Origin: Proluteimonas flavola
Lineage (GTDB): Bacteria; Pseudomonadota; Gammaproteobacteria; Xanthomonadales; Xanthomonadaceae
Reading direction: 5' to 3'
Length of the DNA: 51,950 nt
NCBI RefSeq assembly: GCF_021191705.1
Contig: NZ_JAIWPU010000023.1
Span: forward strand, 1 to 51,950
The notes under the pieces were generated by a model. The model worked only from the letters and a program-made list of their open reading frames with translations, did not search any database and was not told the DNA's origin. Positions 25,962 to 36,416 of the stretch are shown in pieces; the first letter of the stretch is position 1, and each line of letters opens with the position of its first letter. The position numbers and the translations under genes were made by a program.

Positions 25962-27844
25962 ACTTCCGCAAGTTCATCAAGGCCGGCGACGGCCACGCCA
26001 AGAAGCCGCGCAAGCGCGCGCAGTTCGATCTGCGCCTGCGCCTGATGCTGGTCGGCGGCGCGCTGGGCCTGGGCGCGGTGGCGCTGGTCGGTCGCGCGGT
26101 GGACCTGCAGCTGATCGACAACGCTTTCTACCAGCAGAAGGCCGACGCGCGTTTCCGCCGCGAAGTGCCGATCCCGGCCTCGCGCGGCATGATCACCGAC
26201 CGCAACGGCGAGCCGTTGGCCATTTCCTCGCCGGTCGAGTCGCTGTGGATCAATCCGCAGGAACTGAGCAAGCACCCCGACCGGATTCCGGAACTGGCGC
26301 AGGTCACCGGCCTGCCGGTCGAGGAACTGGCGCGCGCGGTGTCGCAGCGCGCCGACAAGGAATTCATGTACATCCCGCGCCACCGCCGGATCAGCCCGGT
26401 GGCGGCCAAGCGCGTGCTGGACCTCGGCGTGCCGGGCGTGTTCTCGCAGCGCGAGTACCGCCGCTTCTACCCGCAGGGCGAAGCGGTCTCGCACGTACTG
26501 GGCTTCACCAACATCGACGACAACGGCCAGGAAGGCGTGGAGCTGGCGTTCGACGAGTGGCTGGCCGGCAAGCCGGGCGCGCAGAACGTGATCCGCGACC
26601 GCCATGGCCGCATCGTCGAGCACGTGAGCCTGGTGCGCGCCGCCGAGCCGGGCAAGGACCTGGTGCTGAGCATCGACCGCCGCATCCAGTTCCTCGCGCA
26701 CCGCGAACTGCGCCGCGCGCTGGAAGAGACCGGCGCGAGCGCGGGCTCGATCGTCGTGCTGGACGTGGCGACCGGCGAAGTGCTGGCGATGGCCAACCTG
26801 CCGACCTACAACAACAACCGCGTCACCGGCGAGAACCGCGACGCGCACCGCAACCGCGCGGTCACCGATCTGCTCGAGCCCGGCTCCACGATGAAGCCGA
26901 TCACCGTGGCGGCGGCGCTGGAGAAGGGTGTCATCTCGCCGTCGAGCACGTTCAACACCAGCCCCGGCTGGATCCCGAACGGCCGCTTCCGCACCAGCGA
27001 CTTCCGCAATTACGGCGTGCTCGACACGACCGGCATCATCACCAAGAGCTCGAACGTCGGCTCGGCGATGATCGTGCACAAGCTCGAGAACCAGTACTTC
27101 TACGACTTCGTGCGCAGCTTCGGCTACGGCCAGAGCACCGGCAGCGGTTTCCCGGGCGAAGCCGCCGGCCTGTTCCCGGATCCCTCGCGCTGGAGCGGCA
27201 CCAGCAAGCAGGGCATGTCCTACGGATATGGCCTGTCGGTGACGCCGATGCAGATCGCGCACGCCTACGCGACGCTCGGCAACCATGGCCGCGCGCTGCC
27301 GCCCACCTTCGTCAAGGGCGGCACCGGGCAGCCGCGCCAGGTGGTCTCGGCCGCGGTCGCCGACGAAGTGGTGCGGATGATGCAGACCGTCACCGAACCC
27401 GGCGGCACCGGCACGCGCGCGGCGATCCTCGGCTACCACGTCGCCGGCAAGTCCGGCACGGCGCGCAAGGCCAGCGGCGGCGGGTACGCACGGCGCTACC
27501 TCGCGTTCTTCGCCGGCCTGGTGCCGGTCGAGAATCCGCGCTTCGCGATGGCCGTGGTCATCGACGATCCGGACACCTCCAAGGGCGGTTCCACCTACGG
27601 CGGCGGCTACGTGTCCGCGCCGGTGTTCCAGCGGGTCATGGACGGCGCGCTGCGCCTGATGGACGTGCCGCCGGACGACATCGACACCTGGCTGGCCGCG
27701 CAGGCCACGGCCGATGCCAAGCGTGCGCGCGAGCAGGGCCGTGCCGTACCCGTGCCCGCGCCGGCGACGCCTGCCGCGCCTGTCGCATCGGCCGTGCAGC
27801 GCACGCCGGTCGCCGCGACGCCTGCCGCCGGAGGCCAGCGATGA
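25958..27844 (+). CDS. ftsI: Peptidoglycan D,D-transpeptidase FtsI (PBP3)
   Basis: Septum-specific class B penicillin-binding protein that cross-links new peptidoglycan made by FtsW. The 628-residue product has one N-terminal membrane helix (about 29-47), the PBP dimer domain ([13 protein letters not shown]) and a transpeptidase domain with S310-T-M-K313, S364-S-N366 and K498-S-G-T501. The C-terminal 60 residues after [12 protein letters not shown] are Ala/Pro-rich and probably disordered. Overlaps ftsL and murE by four bases. Confidence 0.97.
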   Translation: MNFRKFIKAGDGHAKKPRKRAQFDLRLRLMLVGGALGLGAVALVGRAVDLQLIDNAFYQQKADARFRREVPIPASRGMITDRNGEPLAISSPVESLWINPQELSKHPDRIPELAQVTGLPVEELARAVSQRADKEFMYIPRHRRISPVAAKRVLDLGVPGVFSQREYRRFYPQGEAVSHVLGFTNIDDNGQEGVELAFDEWLAGKPGAQNVIRDRHGRIVEHVSLVRAAEPGKDLVLSIDRRIQFLAHRELRRALEETGASAGSIVVLDVATGEVLAMANLPTYNNNRVTGENRDAHRNRAVTDLLEPGSTMKPITVAAALEKGVISPSSTFNTSPGWIPNGRFRTSDFRNYGVLDTTGIITKSSNVGSAMIVHKLENQYFYDFVRSFGYGQSTGSGFPGEAAGLFPDPSRWSGTSKQGMSYGYGLSVTPMQIAHAYATLGNHGRALPPTFVKGGTGQPRQVVSAAVADEVVRMMQTVTEPGGTGTRAAILGYHVAGKSGTARKASGGGYARRYLAFFAGLVPVENPRFAMAVVIDDPDTSKGGSTYGGGYVSAPVFQRVMDGALRLMDVPPDDIDTWLAAQATADAKRAREQGRAVPVPAPATPAAPVASAVQRTPVAATPAAGGQR

Positions 27845-29331
27845 GCCGTGCGATGGCCCTCAACGCACTGCTGCCCGACGTGGCTGCGGTGCCGGCCGAT
27901 ACGGTGATCACCGGCCTGGTGCAGGACAGCCGCGCGATCCGTCCGGGCGATGCCTTCGTCGCGATCGGCGGCTTCGGCACGCACGGCCTGCACTTCACCG
28001 ACACCGCGCGCGCCGCCGGCGCCAGCGCGATCCTGTTCGAACCGCCGGTGCCGGCGGAGATTGCGACGCTGCCCGCCGATGCGATCGCCGTCGCCGGCCT
28101 GCGTGCGCGCATGGGTGCGATGGCCGATGCGTTCCACGGCCAGCCCTCGCACGCGATGACGATGCTCGGCGTGACCGGCACCAGCGGCAAGACCTCGACG
28201 GTGCAGCTGCTCGCGCAGGCCTTCGAAGCCACCGGCACGCGCGCCGGCACCATCGGCACGCTCGGCGCCGGCCTGCATGGCGCCATCGAGCCGACCGGTT
28301 TCACCACGCCGCTGGTGTTGCAGACGCATGCGCTGCTCGCGCAGCTGCGCGATGCCGGCGCAGCTGCAGTGGCGATGGAAGTCAGTTCGCACGCGCTCGA
28401 CCAGGGCCGTGTCGACGCCGTGCATTTCGATGTCGCGGTGTTCACCAATCTCACCCGCGACCATCTCGACTATCACGGCGACATGGCCGGCTACGGCGCG
28501 GCGAAGGCCAGGCTGTTCGTGCGCGAGGGCCTGAAGGCCGCCGTCATCAACATCGACGACGCCTTCGGCGCGACGCTGCCCGCGCAGCTCGCCGACAGCG
28601 TGCAGGCGATCACGATCAGCGCGGCCGGCAATGCCGCCGCCGACATCGCCGCGCAGGACATCGCGCTCGACGATTGCGGCATCGCGTTCACGCTGCGCAT
28701 CGACGGGCAGTCGCTGCCGGTGCGCGCGGCGCTGCTCGGCCGCTTCAATGTCGACAACCTGCTGGTCGTCGCCGGCGTGCTGCGCGCGCTGGACCACGCA
28801 CCGGCGGAGATCGTGCGCGTGCTCGCCGGTCTGCAACCGATCGCCGGTCGCATGAACCGCCTCGGCGGCGGCGACGCGCAGCCGCTGGTCGTCGTCGACT
28901 ATTCGCACAAGCCCGATCCGCTGCAGCAGGCGCTGCAGTCGCTGCGCGGGCATCTGCGCGGCGAACTGGTCTGCGTGTTCGGCTGCGGCGGCGAACGCGA
29001 CACCGGCAAGCGTCCGCAGATGGCGGCGATTGCCGAAGCGCACGCCGACCGCGTCATCGTCACCGACGACAATCCGCGCCGCGAGAACGGCGATGCGATC
29101 GTCGCCGACATCATGGCCGGTTTCGCAACGCCCGATGCCGTCGTCGTCGAGCGCGACCGCCGTCGTGCGATCGAACGCGCGATCGGCGAATCGAAGCCGG
29201 GCGACATCGTGCTGATCGCCGGCAAGGGCCACGAGCCCTACCAGGAGATCGACGGCGTGCAGCACGCGTTCGACGACCGCAGCGTCGCGCAGGCCGCGCT
29301 GGACGCACGCGATGCGGAGGTGCGGTCGTGA
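27841..29331 (+). CDS. murE: UDP-MurNAc-tripeptide synthetase (meso-DAP ligase) MurE
   Basis: Cytoplasmic Mur ligase that adds meso-diaminopimelate to UDP-MurNAc-dipeptide. The 496-residue product has the ATP loop [11 protein letters not shown] at 110-120, the UDP-MurNAc region [25 protein letters not shown], the hinge [17 protein letters not shown], and DNPRREN near 409, the tetrapeptide that marks diaminopimelate (not lysine) specificity. Start and stop overlap ftsI and murF. Together with the lack of murD here, the substrate dipeptide must come from a ligase encoded elsewhere. Confidence 0.97.
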   Translation: MSRAMALNALLPDVAAVPADTVITGLVQDSRAIRPGDAFVAIGGFGTHGLHFTDTARAAGASAILFEPPVPAEIATLPADAIAVAGLRARMGAMADAFHGQPSHAMTMLGVTGTSGKTSTVQLLAQAFEATGTRAGTIGTLGAGLHGAIEPTGFTTPLVLQTHALLAQLRDAGAAAVAMEVSSHALDQGRVDAVHFDVAVFTNLTRDHLDYHGDMAGYGAAKARLFVREGLKAAVINIDDAFGATLPAQLADSVQAITISAAGNAAADIAAQDIALDDCGIAFTLRIDGQSLPVRAALLGRFNVDNLLVVAGVLRALDHAPAEIVRVLAGLQPIAGRMNRLGGGDAQPLVVVDYSHKPDPLQQALQSLRGHLRGELVCVFGCGGERDTGKRPQMAAIAEAHADRVIVTDDNPRRENGDAIVADIMAGFATPDAVVVERDRRRAIERAIGESKPGDIVLIAGKGHEPYQEIDGVQHAFDDRSVAQAALDARDAEVRS

Positions 29332-30743
29332 ATCCGCTGTCGCTCGCCCGCATCGCACAGCTGGTCAACGGTCGCCTGCACGGCGTCGATGGCGATTTCC
29401 CGATCGATGCCGTCGCCACCGACACCCGCAAGCTCGATGCGGCCGAGGTGCATGCACTGCTGTTCGTCGCGCTGAAGGGCGACAATTTCGATGGTCACGA
29501 TCACGTGGCCGATGCTGCTGCCCGCGGCGCGCGCGCGGCGCTGGTCGCGCGTCCGCTCGACATCGCCCTGCCGCAGATCGTCGTCGCCGATCCGCAGCAT
29601 GCACTCGGCGCGCTGGCGACGGCGGTGCAGCGTGCGCGCGCCGCGACGGTCGTGGCGATCACCGGCAGCAACGGCAAGACCAGCGTCAAGCAGCTGGTCG
29701 CCGCGATCCTGTCGCGCCATGCGCCCACCACATTCAACCCCGGCAACTTCAACAACGAGATCGGTCTGCCGCTGGCGGTGCTCGATGCACCGGAAAACGC
29801 GGTGTTCGCGGTCTACGAGATGGGCGCCGGCAAGCCGGGCGACATCGCCTATCTGACCGCCATCGCGCAGCCGCGCATCGCACTGGTCAACAACATCGCG
29901 CCAGCGCACATGGAGCGCATGGGCAGCCTGCTCGGCATCGCCGACACCAAGGCCGCGATCTACGACGCGCTGCCGGCCGACGGCACCGCGGTCATCAATG
30001 CCGACGATGCCTTCGCTCCGTTCTTCGCGCAGCGCGCCCACGGCCGTCGCCTGCTGCGCTTCGGCATCGAGGCCACCGCCGATGTGTCCGCGCGCGACGT
30101 TCGCCTCGACGAGGCCGGCGCGCGCTTTCGTCTGGTCACGCCTGCGGGCGAGGCCGACGTCACGCTGCCACTGCCCGGCCGTCACAACGTGCGCAACGCG
30201 CTCGCCGCCACAGCCGTCGCGCTCGCCGCCGGCGTGCCGCTCGCCACCATCGTCGCCGCGCTCGATAGCGCCGAAGCCGTCGCCGGCCGTCTGGTCCGGC
30301 ACACGCTGGCCGAAGGCGCGGTGCTGATCGACGACAGTTACAACGCCAATCCCGGCTCGCTCAACGCCGCCATCGACACCCTCGCTGCCACGCAGGGCGA
30401 ACGCTGGCTGGTGCTCGGCGACATGCGCGAGCTCGGCACCGACGGCGCGGCGATGCATGCCCAGGCCGGCGTGCGCGCGAAGTCGGCCGGCATCACCCGC
30501 CTGTACGCAGTCGGCGCATTGAGCGCGCATGCCGCCGACTCGTTCGGCGACGGTGCCCGTCATTTCGACAGCCACGCCGCCCTGATCGCCGCGCTCGCCA
30601 GCGACCTGTCCGTCGCATCGCTTTCCCCAATCCCCAATTCCCAATCGCCGATCACGGCGTTGATCAAGGGCTCGCGCGGCAGTGCGATGGACCGTGTGGT
30701 CACCGCGCTGCGCACCACTGAAGGAACCGGACATGCTGCTTGA
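29328..30743 (+). CDS. murF: UDP-MurNAc-tripeptide--D-alanyl-D-alanine ligase MurF
   Basis: Completes the soluble peptidoglycan precursor by adding the D-Ala-D-Ala made by Ddl. The 471-residue protein shows [55 protein letters not shown], the hinge [28 protein letters not shown] and VLGDMRELG. Near the C-terminus, [12 protein letters not shown] is encoded by a short repetitive stretch (30625-30645) related to repeats at ftsQ and ftsA-ftsZ, inserted in frame ahead of the final [18 protein letters not shown] start, and an 11-bp overlap with mraY. Confidence 0.96.
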   Translation: MNPLSLARIAQLVNGRLHGVDGDFPIDAVATDTRKLDAAEVHALLFVALKGDNFDGHDHVADAAARGARAALVARPLDIALPQIVVADPQHALGALATAVQRARAATVVAITGSNGKTSVKQLVAAILSRHAPTTFNPGNFNNEIGLPLAVLDAPENAVFAVYEMGAGKPGDIAYLTAIAQPRIALVNNIAPAHMERMGSLLGIADTKAAIYDALPADGTAVINADDAFAPFFAQRAHGRRLLRFGIEATADVSARDVRLDEAGARFRLVTPAGEADVTLPLPGRHNVRNALAATAVALAAGVPLATIVAALDSAEAVAGRLVRHTLAEGAVLIDDSYNANPGSLNAAIDTLAATQGERWLVLGDMRELGTDGAAMHAQAGVRAKSAGITRLYAVGALSAHAADSFGDGARHFDSHAALIAALASDLSVASLSPIPNSQSPITALIKGSRGSAMDRVVTALRTTEGTGHAA

Positions 30744-31818
30744 ACTCGCCCGCTGGCTGCAGGGTCTGGAAGACTTCTTCAAGCTGTTCGAGTACCTGAC
30801 GTTCCGCGGCATCCTCGCGGCGCTGACCTCGCTGCTGCTGTCGCTGTGGCTGGGCCCGGCGGTGATCCGCAAGCTCGCCCAGTTCAAGGGCGGCCAGCCG
30901 ATCCGCCAGGACGGCCCGCAGACGCATTTCTCCAAGGCCGGCACGCCGACGATGGGGGGGGCGCTGATCCTGCTGACGATCTTCCTGTCGGTGCTGATGT
31001 GGGGCGACCTGCGCAATAGGTATGTGTGGGTCGTGATGGGCGTGATGCTCGCCTTCGGCGCGATCGGCTGGTACGACGACTGGATCAAGATCGTCAAGCG
31101 CGACCCCAACGGTCTCAAATCCCGCTGGAAGTACCTGCTGCAGTCGATCTTCGGACTCGCCGCCGGCCTGTATCTCTATCTGTATGCCGACGTCGCCGCG
31201 GCCACCACGTTCTACGTGCCGCTGTTCAAGTCGATCGCGCTGCCGCTGGCCGGCATCAGCTTCGTCGCGATCGCCTACTTCTGGATCGTCGGCTTCTCGA
31301 ACGCGGTGAACCTCACCGACGGCCTCGACGGCCTGGCGATCATGCCGACGGTGCTGGTCGCCTGCGGCCTGGGCGTGTTCGCGTATGCCTCGGGCAACGC
31401 GGTGTTCTCGAGCTACCTGCAGATCCCGCCGGTGCCGGGCGCGGGCGAGCTGGTGATCATCTGCGCGGCGATCGCCGGCGCGGGGCTCGGCTTCCTGTGG
31501 TTCAACACGTATCCCGCCATGGTGTTCATGGGCGACATCGGCGCGCTGGCGCTGGGCGCCGTGCTCGGCACGATGGCGGTGATCGTGCGCCAGGAACTGG
31601 TGCTGGTGATCATGGGCGGCATCTTCGTCATCGAAACGCTGTCGGTGATGATCCAGGTCGCCAGCTTCAAGCTGACCGGCAAGCGCGTGTTCCGCATGGC
31701 GCCGATCCACCACCACTTCGAACTCAAGGGCTGGCCCGAGCCGCGCGTCATCGTGCGCTTCTGGATCATCTCGGTGATCCTGGTGCTGGTCGGCCTCGCC
31801 ACGTTGAAGGTGCGCTGA
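30733..31818 (+). CDS. mraY: Phospho-N-acetylmuramoyl-pentapeptide-transferase MraY
   Basis: Integral membrane enzyme that moves phospho-MurNAc-pentapeptide onto undecaprenyl phosphate, giving lipid I. The 361-residue protein has about ten membrane helices and the family motifs [28 protein letters not shown], the Asp pair in [22 protein letters not shown] and [16 protein letters not shown] precedes the ATG at 30733. The next step, lipid II synthesis by MurG, has no gene in this cluster. A run of eight G residues encodes MGG near residue 75. Confidence 0.97.
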   Translation: MLLELARWLQGLEDFFKLFEYLTFRGILAALTSLLLSLWLGPAVIRKLAQFKGGQPIRQDGPQTHFSKAGTPTMGGALILLTIFLSVLMWGDLRNRYVWVVMGVMLAFGAIGWYDDWIKIVKRDPNGLKSRWKYLLQSIFGLAAGLYLYLYADVAAATTFYVPLFKSIALPLAGISFVAIAYFWIVGFSNAVNLTDGLDGLAIMPTVLVACGLGVFAYASGNAVFSSYLQIPPVPGAGELVIICAAIAGAGLGFLWFNTYPAMVFMGDIGALALGAVLGTMAVIVRQELVLVIMGGIFVIETLSVMIQVASFKLTGKRVFRMAPIHHHFELKGWPEPRVIVRFWIISVILVLVGLATLKVR

Positions 31819-33158
31819 TGGCCCGGACCTACGACACCATGGCCCACGACAGCGCCGCCGCCCGCCAGGCCACGCGCATCGACGACATCCACGGTCGCTT
31901 CGATCCGTGGCTGGTCGGCATCGTCGTGTCGATCGCCACGCTCGGCGTGATCATGGTCGCGTCGAGCTCCATCGCGATCGGCGAGGACCTCGACGTCGGC
32001 CGTTACCACTTTCTCACCCGTCACCTGATGTTCCTGGGCATCGGCCTGGGACTTGCGCTGACGGTGATGCGCACCGAGCTCAAGACGGTCGAGAAGTACG
32101 ACCGCTTCCTGCTGCTCGGCTGCGTGGGCCTGCTGCTGCTGGTGTTCGTGCCGGGCCTGGGCCGCTCGGTCAACGGCGCGCATCGTTGGATCTGGCTGGG
32201 CGTGTCGAACTTCCAGGTCGTCGAAGCGGTCAAGGTGATCTACATCGTCTGGCTCGCGAGCTATCTGGTGCGCTTCCGCGACGACGTCAACGCGACCTGG
32301 GGCGCGATGCTCAAGCCCATCGGCGTCGCGGTGGTGCTGGTCGCGCTGCTGCTGCTGCAACCCGACTTCGGTTCGTCGATGCTGCTGCTCGGCGTGACCG
32401 GCGGCATGCTGGTGCTCGGCGGCGGGCATCTCCGGCGCATGATGCTGCCGGTCATCGGTCTGCTGCCGCTGGTGATCGGCGTCGCGGTGCTCGAGCCGTA
32501 CCGCATGCGCCGCATCACGTCCTTCATGAATCCCTGGGCCGACCAGCTCGGCGCCGGCTACCAGCTCAGCAACGCGCTGATGGCGGTGGGCCGCGGCGAG
32601 TTCACCGGCGTGGGTCTGGGCGCGTCGGTGCAGAAGCTGTCCTACCTGCCCGAGGCGCATACCGACTTCATCTTCTCGGTGCTGGCCGAGGAACTCGGCT
32701 TCATCGGCGTGTGCCTGGTGATCGGCCTGTTCGTCGCGCTGGTCGGCCGCGCGCTGTGGGTCGGCCTGAAGTGCGTCGAGATGCGTCGCCACTTCGCCGG
32801 CTACTGCGCCTTCGGCGTCGCGCTGATGATCGGCCTGCAGAGCCTGGTCTCGATCGGCGTCAACCTCGGCCTGCTGCCGACCAAGGGCCTGACGCTGCCG
32901 CTGGTGTCGTCGGGCGGCTCGAGCGTGATGATGACCTGCGTCGCGCTCGGCCTGTTGCTGCGCGTGTCCTACGAACTCGACCGCGCCCAGCGCCAGGTCG
33001 CCCGGTTGCGCGGCGATGCCGCGGCGCCGGCACCGGCCGGCCCGGTGCCCCCCACCACCCAGCCCCCGCTGCCCGTGCAGTCGGCGTCGCTGTCGCGCGG
33101 CACCAGCCGCCTGCAGCAGCGCGTCGAGCCGGGCTTCGGTGGCAGGAGCCAGGCATGA
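31818..33158 (+). CDS. ftsW: Septal peptidoglycan glycosyltransferase FtsW
   Basis: SEDS-family polymerase that makes septal glycan strands together with FtsI. The 446-residue product shows about ten membrane helices, the SEDS features GRSVNGAHRWIWLG, LLLLQPDFGSSMLL (with the essential Asp), PWADQLGAGYQLSNALMAVGRGE and KGLTLPLVSSGGSS. A Pro/Gln/Ser-rich cytoplasmic tail of about 50 residues ends the protein. It follows mraY with a one-base overlap (no murD between them) and runs directly into murC, where murG would be expected. Confidence 0.97.
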   Translation: MARTYDTMAHDSAAARQATRIDDIHGRFDPWLVGIVVSIATLGVIMVASSSIAIGEDLDVGRYHFLTRHLMFLGIGLGLALTVMRTELKTVEKYDRFLLLGCVGLLLLVFVPGLGRSVNGAHRWIWLGVSNFQVVEAVKVIYIVWLASYLVRFRDDVNATWGAMLKPIGVAVVLVALLLLQPDFGSSMLLLGVTGGMLVLGGGHLRRMMLPVIGLLPLVIGVAVLEPYRMRRITSFMNPWADQLGAGYQLSNALMAVGRGEFTGVGLGASVQKLSYLPEAHTDFIFSVLAEELGFIGVCLVIGLFVALVGRALWVGLKCVEMRRHFAGYCAFGVALMIGLQSLVSIGVNLGLLPTKGLTLPLVSSGGSSVMMTCVALGLLLRVSYELDRAQRQVARLRGDAAAPAPAGPVPPTTQPPLPVQSASLSRGTSRLQQRVEPGFGGRSQA

Positions 33159-34609
33159 TCCGTCGTCTCCACCAGACCCGCGGCCTGTCGAAGGAAGACT
33201 TCGCCAAGGTGTTCTCGCGCGTGCATTTCGTCGGCATCGGCGGCATCGGCATGAGCGGCATCGCCGAAGTGCTGTGCACGCTGGGCTACAAGGTGTCGGG
33301 CTCCGACACCGCCGACAGCGCGAGCACGCGTCGTCTCACGCGCCTGGGCGCGACGGTGCATCGTGGCCACGCCGCGGCCAATGTGCTGGGCACCGACTGC
33401 GTGGTCGTGTCGAGCGCGATCCGCCACGACAATCCCGAACTGATGGAAGCGCGCGCGCAGCGCATTCCGGTGGTGCCGCGCGCCGAGATGCTCGCCGAAC
33501 TGATGCGCTTCCGCCGCAGCATCGCGGTGGCCGGCACCCACGGCAAGACGACGACGACCTCGCTGACCGCCAGCGTGCTCGCCGAAGGCGGCCTCGACCC
33601 GACCTTCGTCGTCGGTGGCCAGCTGCTGGCCGCGGGCGCCAATGCCCGCCTGGGCAGCGGCGACTGGCTGGTGGCCGAGGCCGACGAGAGCGACGGCAGC
33701 TTCCTGCGCCTGAATCCGCTGATCGCCATCGTCACCAACATCGACGCCGATCACCTGGAGAACTACGGCGGCGACTTCGCCCGCGTGCAGGCCGCGTTCC
33801 ACGAATTCCTGCACCGGCTGCCGTTCTACGGCCTCGCGGTGCTGTGCATCGACGATGCCGAAGTCGCGCGCCTGGCGTCGGAAACCCCGCGCCACGTGAT
33901 GACCTACGGCCTGTCGGAAGACGCCGACGTGCGCGCCGAGGACATCGGCCAGGACGGCGCGGCGATGACGTTCACGCTGTGCCTGCCCGAGAGCATCCGC
34001 GTCCGCGCGCGCCTCGCGCTGCCCGGCCGCCACAACGTGCTCAACGCGCTCGCCGCGGCCGCCGTGGGCTGGCAGCTCGGCGTCGCGCCGGAGGCGATCG
34101 TCGCCGCGCTCGGCCGTTTCGAAGGCATCGGCCGCCGCTTCAACCTGCTCGGCGAACTGGTCACCCCGACCGGCGCGCGCGTGCAGTTGGTCGACGACTA
34201 CGGCCATCACCCCAAGGAGCTCGCCGCGGTGTTCGAGGCCGCGCGCGGTGGCTGGGGCGATCGCCGCCTCGTCGTCGCGTTCCAGCCGCACCGCTACAGC
34301 CGCACGCGTGACCTGTTCGACGACTTCGCAGGCGTGCTGTCGGATGTCGACGCGCTGGTGCTGACCGAGGTGTATCCGGCCGGCGAAGCGCCGATCGCCG
34401 GCGCGGATGCGAAAGCGCTGGCCCGCGCGATCCGGGCGCGTGGCCGCATCGATCCCGTCGTCGTCAACGGCGCCGACGAACTCGCCAGCGTGCTGCCCGA
34501 CATCCTCCAGGACGGCGATCTGCTGCTGATGATGGGCGCCGGCGACATCGGCGCGGCCGTGCAGCAGCTGGCGCAGTCCGGCTTCCAGGTCACGGAGGCC
34601 GCGCGATGA
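33155..34609 (+). CDS. murC: UDP-N-acetylmuramate--L-alanine ligase MurC
   Basis: First of the peptide-adding Mur ligases; joins L-alanine to UDP-MurNAc. The 484-residue protein opens with a short basic tail and then [18 protein letters not shown] (UDP-binding), GYKVSGSD, the ATP loop [36 protein letters not shown], the hinge [13 protein letters not shown] and [15 protein letters not shown] ribosome site, GGCAGGAG, precedes the ATG, which lies inside the ftsW stop. No murG-like sequence lies between ftsW and murC. Confidence 0.97.
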   Translation: MIRRLHQTRGLSKEDFAKVFSRVHFVGIGGIGMSGIAEVLCTLGYKVSGSDTADSASTRRLTRLGATVHRGHAAANVLGTDCVVVSSAIRHDNPELMEARAQRIPVVPRAEMLAELMRFRRSIAVAGTHGKTTTTSLTASVLAEGGLDPTFVVGGQLLAAGANARLGSGDWLVAEADESDGSFLRLNPLIAIVTNIDADHLENYGGDFARVQAAFHEFLHRLPFYGLAVLCIDDAEVARLASETPRHVMTYGLSEDADVRAEDIGQDGAAMTFTLCLPESIRVRARLALPGRHNVLNALAAAAVGWQLGVAPEAIVAALGRFEGIGRRFNLLGELVTPTGARVQLVDDYGHHPKELAAVFEAARGGWGDRRLVVAFQPHRYSRTRDLFDDFAGVLSDVDALVLTEVYPAGEAPIAGADAKALARAIRARGRIDPVVVNGADELASVLPDILQDGDLLLMMGAGDIGAAVQQLAQSGFQVTEAAR

Positions 34610-35625
34610 GCCTCACGCTGTCGCCGCCGCGCTTCACCGATCCGGCCGTGTTCGGTCGCGTCGCCGTGCTGCTCGGCGGTCCGGGTTCCGAGCGCGAAGT
34701 CTCGCTGCAGTCGGGGCAGGGCGTGCTCGATGCGCTGCGCGCGCGCGGCGTCGATGCGTATGCCGTGGACGGCGTGCCGGCGCTCGCCAGGGACATCGTC
34801 GCCGGCCGCTTCGATCGCGTGTTCAACATCCTGCACGGCGGCGACGGCGAGAACGGCGTGGTGCAGGGCCTGCTCGACGCATTCGCCATTCCCTACACCG
34901 GCTCGGGCGTGCTCGGTTCGGCGCTGACGATGGACAAGATCCGCACCAAGCAGGTGTGGATGAGCCTCGACCTGCCGACGCCGCGCTATCGCCGCCTGCA
35001 GCCGGGCGCCCCCGGATCAAGTCCGGGGCAGGCTCCCGGATCGGGTCCGGGGCAGGCTGTGCACGCCGCGGCTCGTGAACTGGGTCTGCCGGTCATCGTC
35101 AAGCCGTCGCAGGAAGGCTCGAGCGTCGGCGTCAGCCGCGTGTTCGAAGATGCCGATCTGGACGCCGCGGTCGAACTCGCCGCGCGCTATCCCGGCGAAC
35201 TGCTGATGGAGCAGATGGTCGAGGGCGACGAACTCACCGTCGCGGTCATCGAAGACGTCGAGGGTCCGCGCGCGCTGCCGTCGATCCGCATCGTGCCCAA
35301 GGGCGCCTGGTACGACTACGACGCCAAGTACGTGTCCGACGACACCCAGTACCTGTGCCCGGGCCTGGACGGCGACGATGAGGCGCGCATCGGCGCGCTG
35401 GCCATCGACGCGTTCGTGGCTGCCGGCTGCAGCGGCTGGGGCCGCGTCGACGTGATGCGCGACCGCCGCACCGGCGCGCTGCTGCTGCTCGAAGTGAACA
35501 CCGCGCCGGGCATGACCAGCCATTCGCTGGTGCCCAAGGCCGCGGCCAAGATCGGCATCGACTATCCGGCGCTGTGCTGGCGCGTGCTCGAAGCGACCGT
35601 TCCCGCGGAGGTGGCGCCGCGATGA
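34606..35625 (+). CDS. ddl: D-alanine--D-alanine ligase DdlB
   Basis: ATP-grasp enzyme that makes the D-Ala-D-Ala dipeptide used by MurF. The 339-residue product shows [74 protein letters not shown], and the C-terminal metal ligands in [17 protein letters not shown]. Between [15 protein letters not shown] and [14 protein letters not shown], two 8-residue units (PGSSPGQA and PGSGPGQA) are inserted, encoded by a 24-bp tandem repeat. The insert falls in the loop before the central ATP-grasp subdomain and keeps frame, so the enzyme is probably active. Confidence 0.96.
   Translation: MSLTLSPPRFTDPAVFGRVAVLLGGPGSEREVSLQSGQGVLDALRARGVDAYAVDGVPALARDIVAGRFDRVFNILHGGDGENGVVQGLLDAFAIPYTGSGVLGSALTMDKIRTKQVWMSLDLPTPRYRRLQPGAPGSSPGQAPGSGPGQAVHAAARELGLPVIVKPSQEGSSVGVSRVFEDADLDAAVELAARYPGELLMEQMVEGDELTVAVIEDVEGPRALPSIRIVPKGAWYDYDAKYVSDDTQYLCPGLDGDDEARIGALAIDAFVAAGCSGWGRVDVMRDRRTGALLLLEVNTAPGMTSHSLVPKAAAKIGIDYPALCWRVLEATVPAEVAPR
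35011..35058 (+). repeat. 24-bp tandem palindromic repeat inside ddl
   Basis: Two units, 35011-35034 and 35035-35058, differ at only two bases. Each contains the imperfect palindrome CCCGGATC...GTCCGGGG. The unit resembles dispersed REP-type palindromes; here it is inserted into a coding region without breaking the frame, adding 16 residues. Confidence 0.8.
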
Positions 35626-36416
35626 ACCAGGCGTTCGGCACGATGGCGCGGGTCCTGGCCTGGCTACTGGCGATCGCGCTGGTGGCCCTGCCGGTGGTCG
35701 CCGTCGTCAACGGCTGGATCGGCGCCGAGCGCTGGCCGCTGCGCGTGCTGCGCCTCAACGACGGCCTCGAGCAGGTCGACACCGCGCGCGTGCGCGCCGC
35801 GGTGCTGCCGCATGCGCAGCGTGGCTTCTTCGCCGTCGATCTGGGCGATGCGCAGCGCGATGTCGCCCGCGTGCCCTGGGTCGCGGGCGTCGAAGTGCGC
35901 AAGCGCTGGCCGGACGTGCTGGACGTGCGCATCGCCGAACACGTGCCGTTCGCGCACTGGGGGGACGACCGTCTGCTGTCGACGCGCGGCCGTCTGTTCG
36001 CCGCCGGAGGCGTCGAGGCGCCGGCGGAGATGCCGCGCTTCGAAGGTCCGGAAAACCGCATCGCCGACATCGTCGCGCTCTACAACGAATCGCGCGATCT
36101 GTTCGGCGGTGCCGGCGTGCAGGTCGAACGCGTGGTGCTCGACGCGCGCGGCAGCTGGCAGTTGACGCTGTCGAGCGGCACGCAAGTCGTCGTCGGCAGC
36201 CAGGAAGCGCGCCTGCGCCTGGCGCGTTTCGCGCGGATGCTGCCGCGCCTGACCACCGGCCGCGCCGAGCCGCTCGCGCGTGCCGACCTCCGCTACACGA
36301 ATGGATTCGCCCTGGTCTGGGCGACGCCGGGCGAAGACGCCGCCGTTTCGAATCCCCGCTCTCAACAGCCGCATGGCTGGTCATCCCCAATCCCGAATCC
36401 CGGCTCCAACACATGA
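35622..36416 (+). CDS. ftsQ: Cell division protein FtsQ
   Basis: Bitopic inner-membrane protein, scaffold of the FtsQLB complex. The 264-residue product has an N-terminal membrane helix ([20 protein letters not shown]), a POTRA domain ([24 protein letters not shown]...[37 protein letters not shown]) and the beta domain ending [13 protein letters not shown]. The last 25 residues ([22 protein letters not shown]) are encoded by GAATCCC-type repeat sequence that runs into the ftsA start, so the natural C-terminus has probably been replaced or extended. Overlaps ddl and ftsA by four bases. Confidence 0.93.
   Translation: MNQAFGTMARVLAWLLAIALVALPVVAVVNGWIGAERWPLRVLRLNDGLEQVDTARVRAAVLPHAQRGFFAVDLGDAQRDVARVPWVAGVEVRKRWPDVLDVRIAEHVPFAHWGDDRLLSTRGRLFAAGGVEAPAEMPRFEGPENRIADIVALYNESRDLFGGAGVQVERVVLDARGSWQLTLSSGTQVVVGSQEARLRLARFARMLPRLTTGRAEPLARADLRYTNGFALVWATPGEDAAVSNPRSQQPHGWSSPIPNPGSNT

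Noticed and set aside
30953..30961. Run of eight G residues in mraY as a phase-variable tract
   Set aside because: It encodes conserved glycines of an essential enzyme and the frame is intact; any slippage would be lethal.
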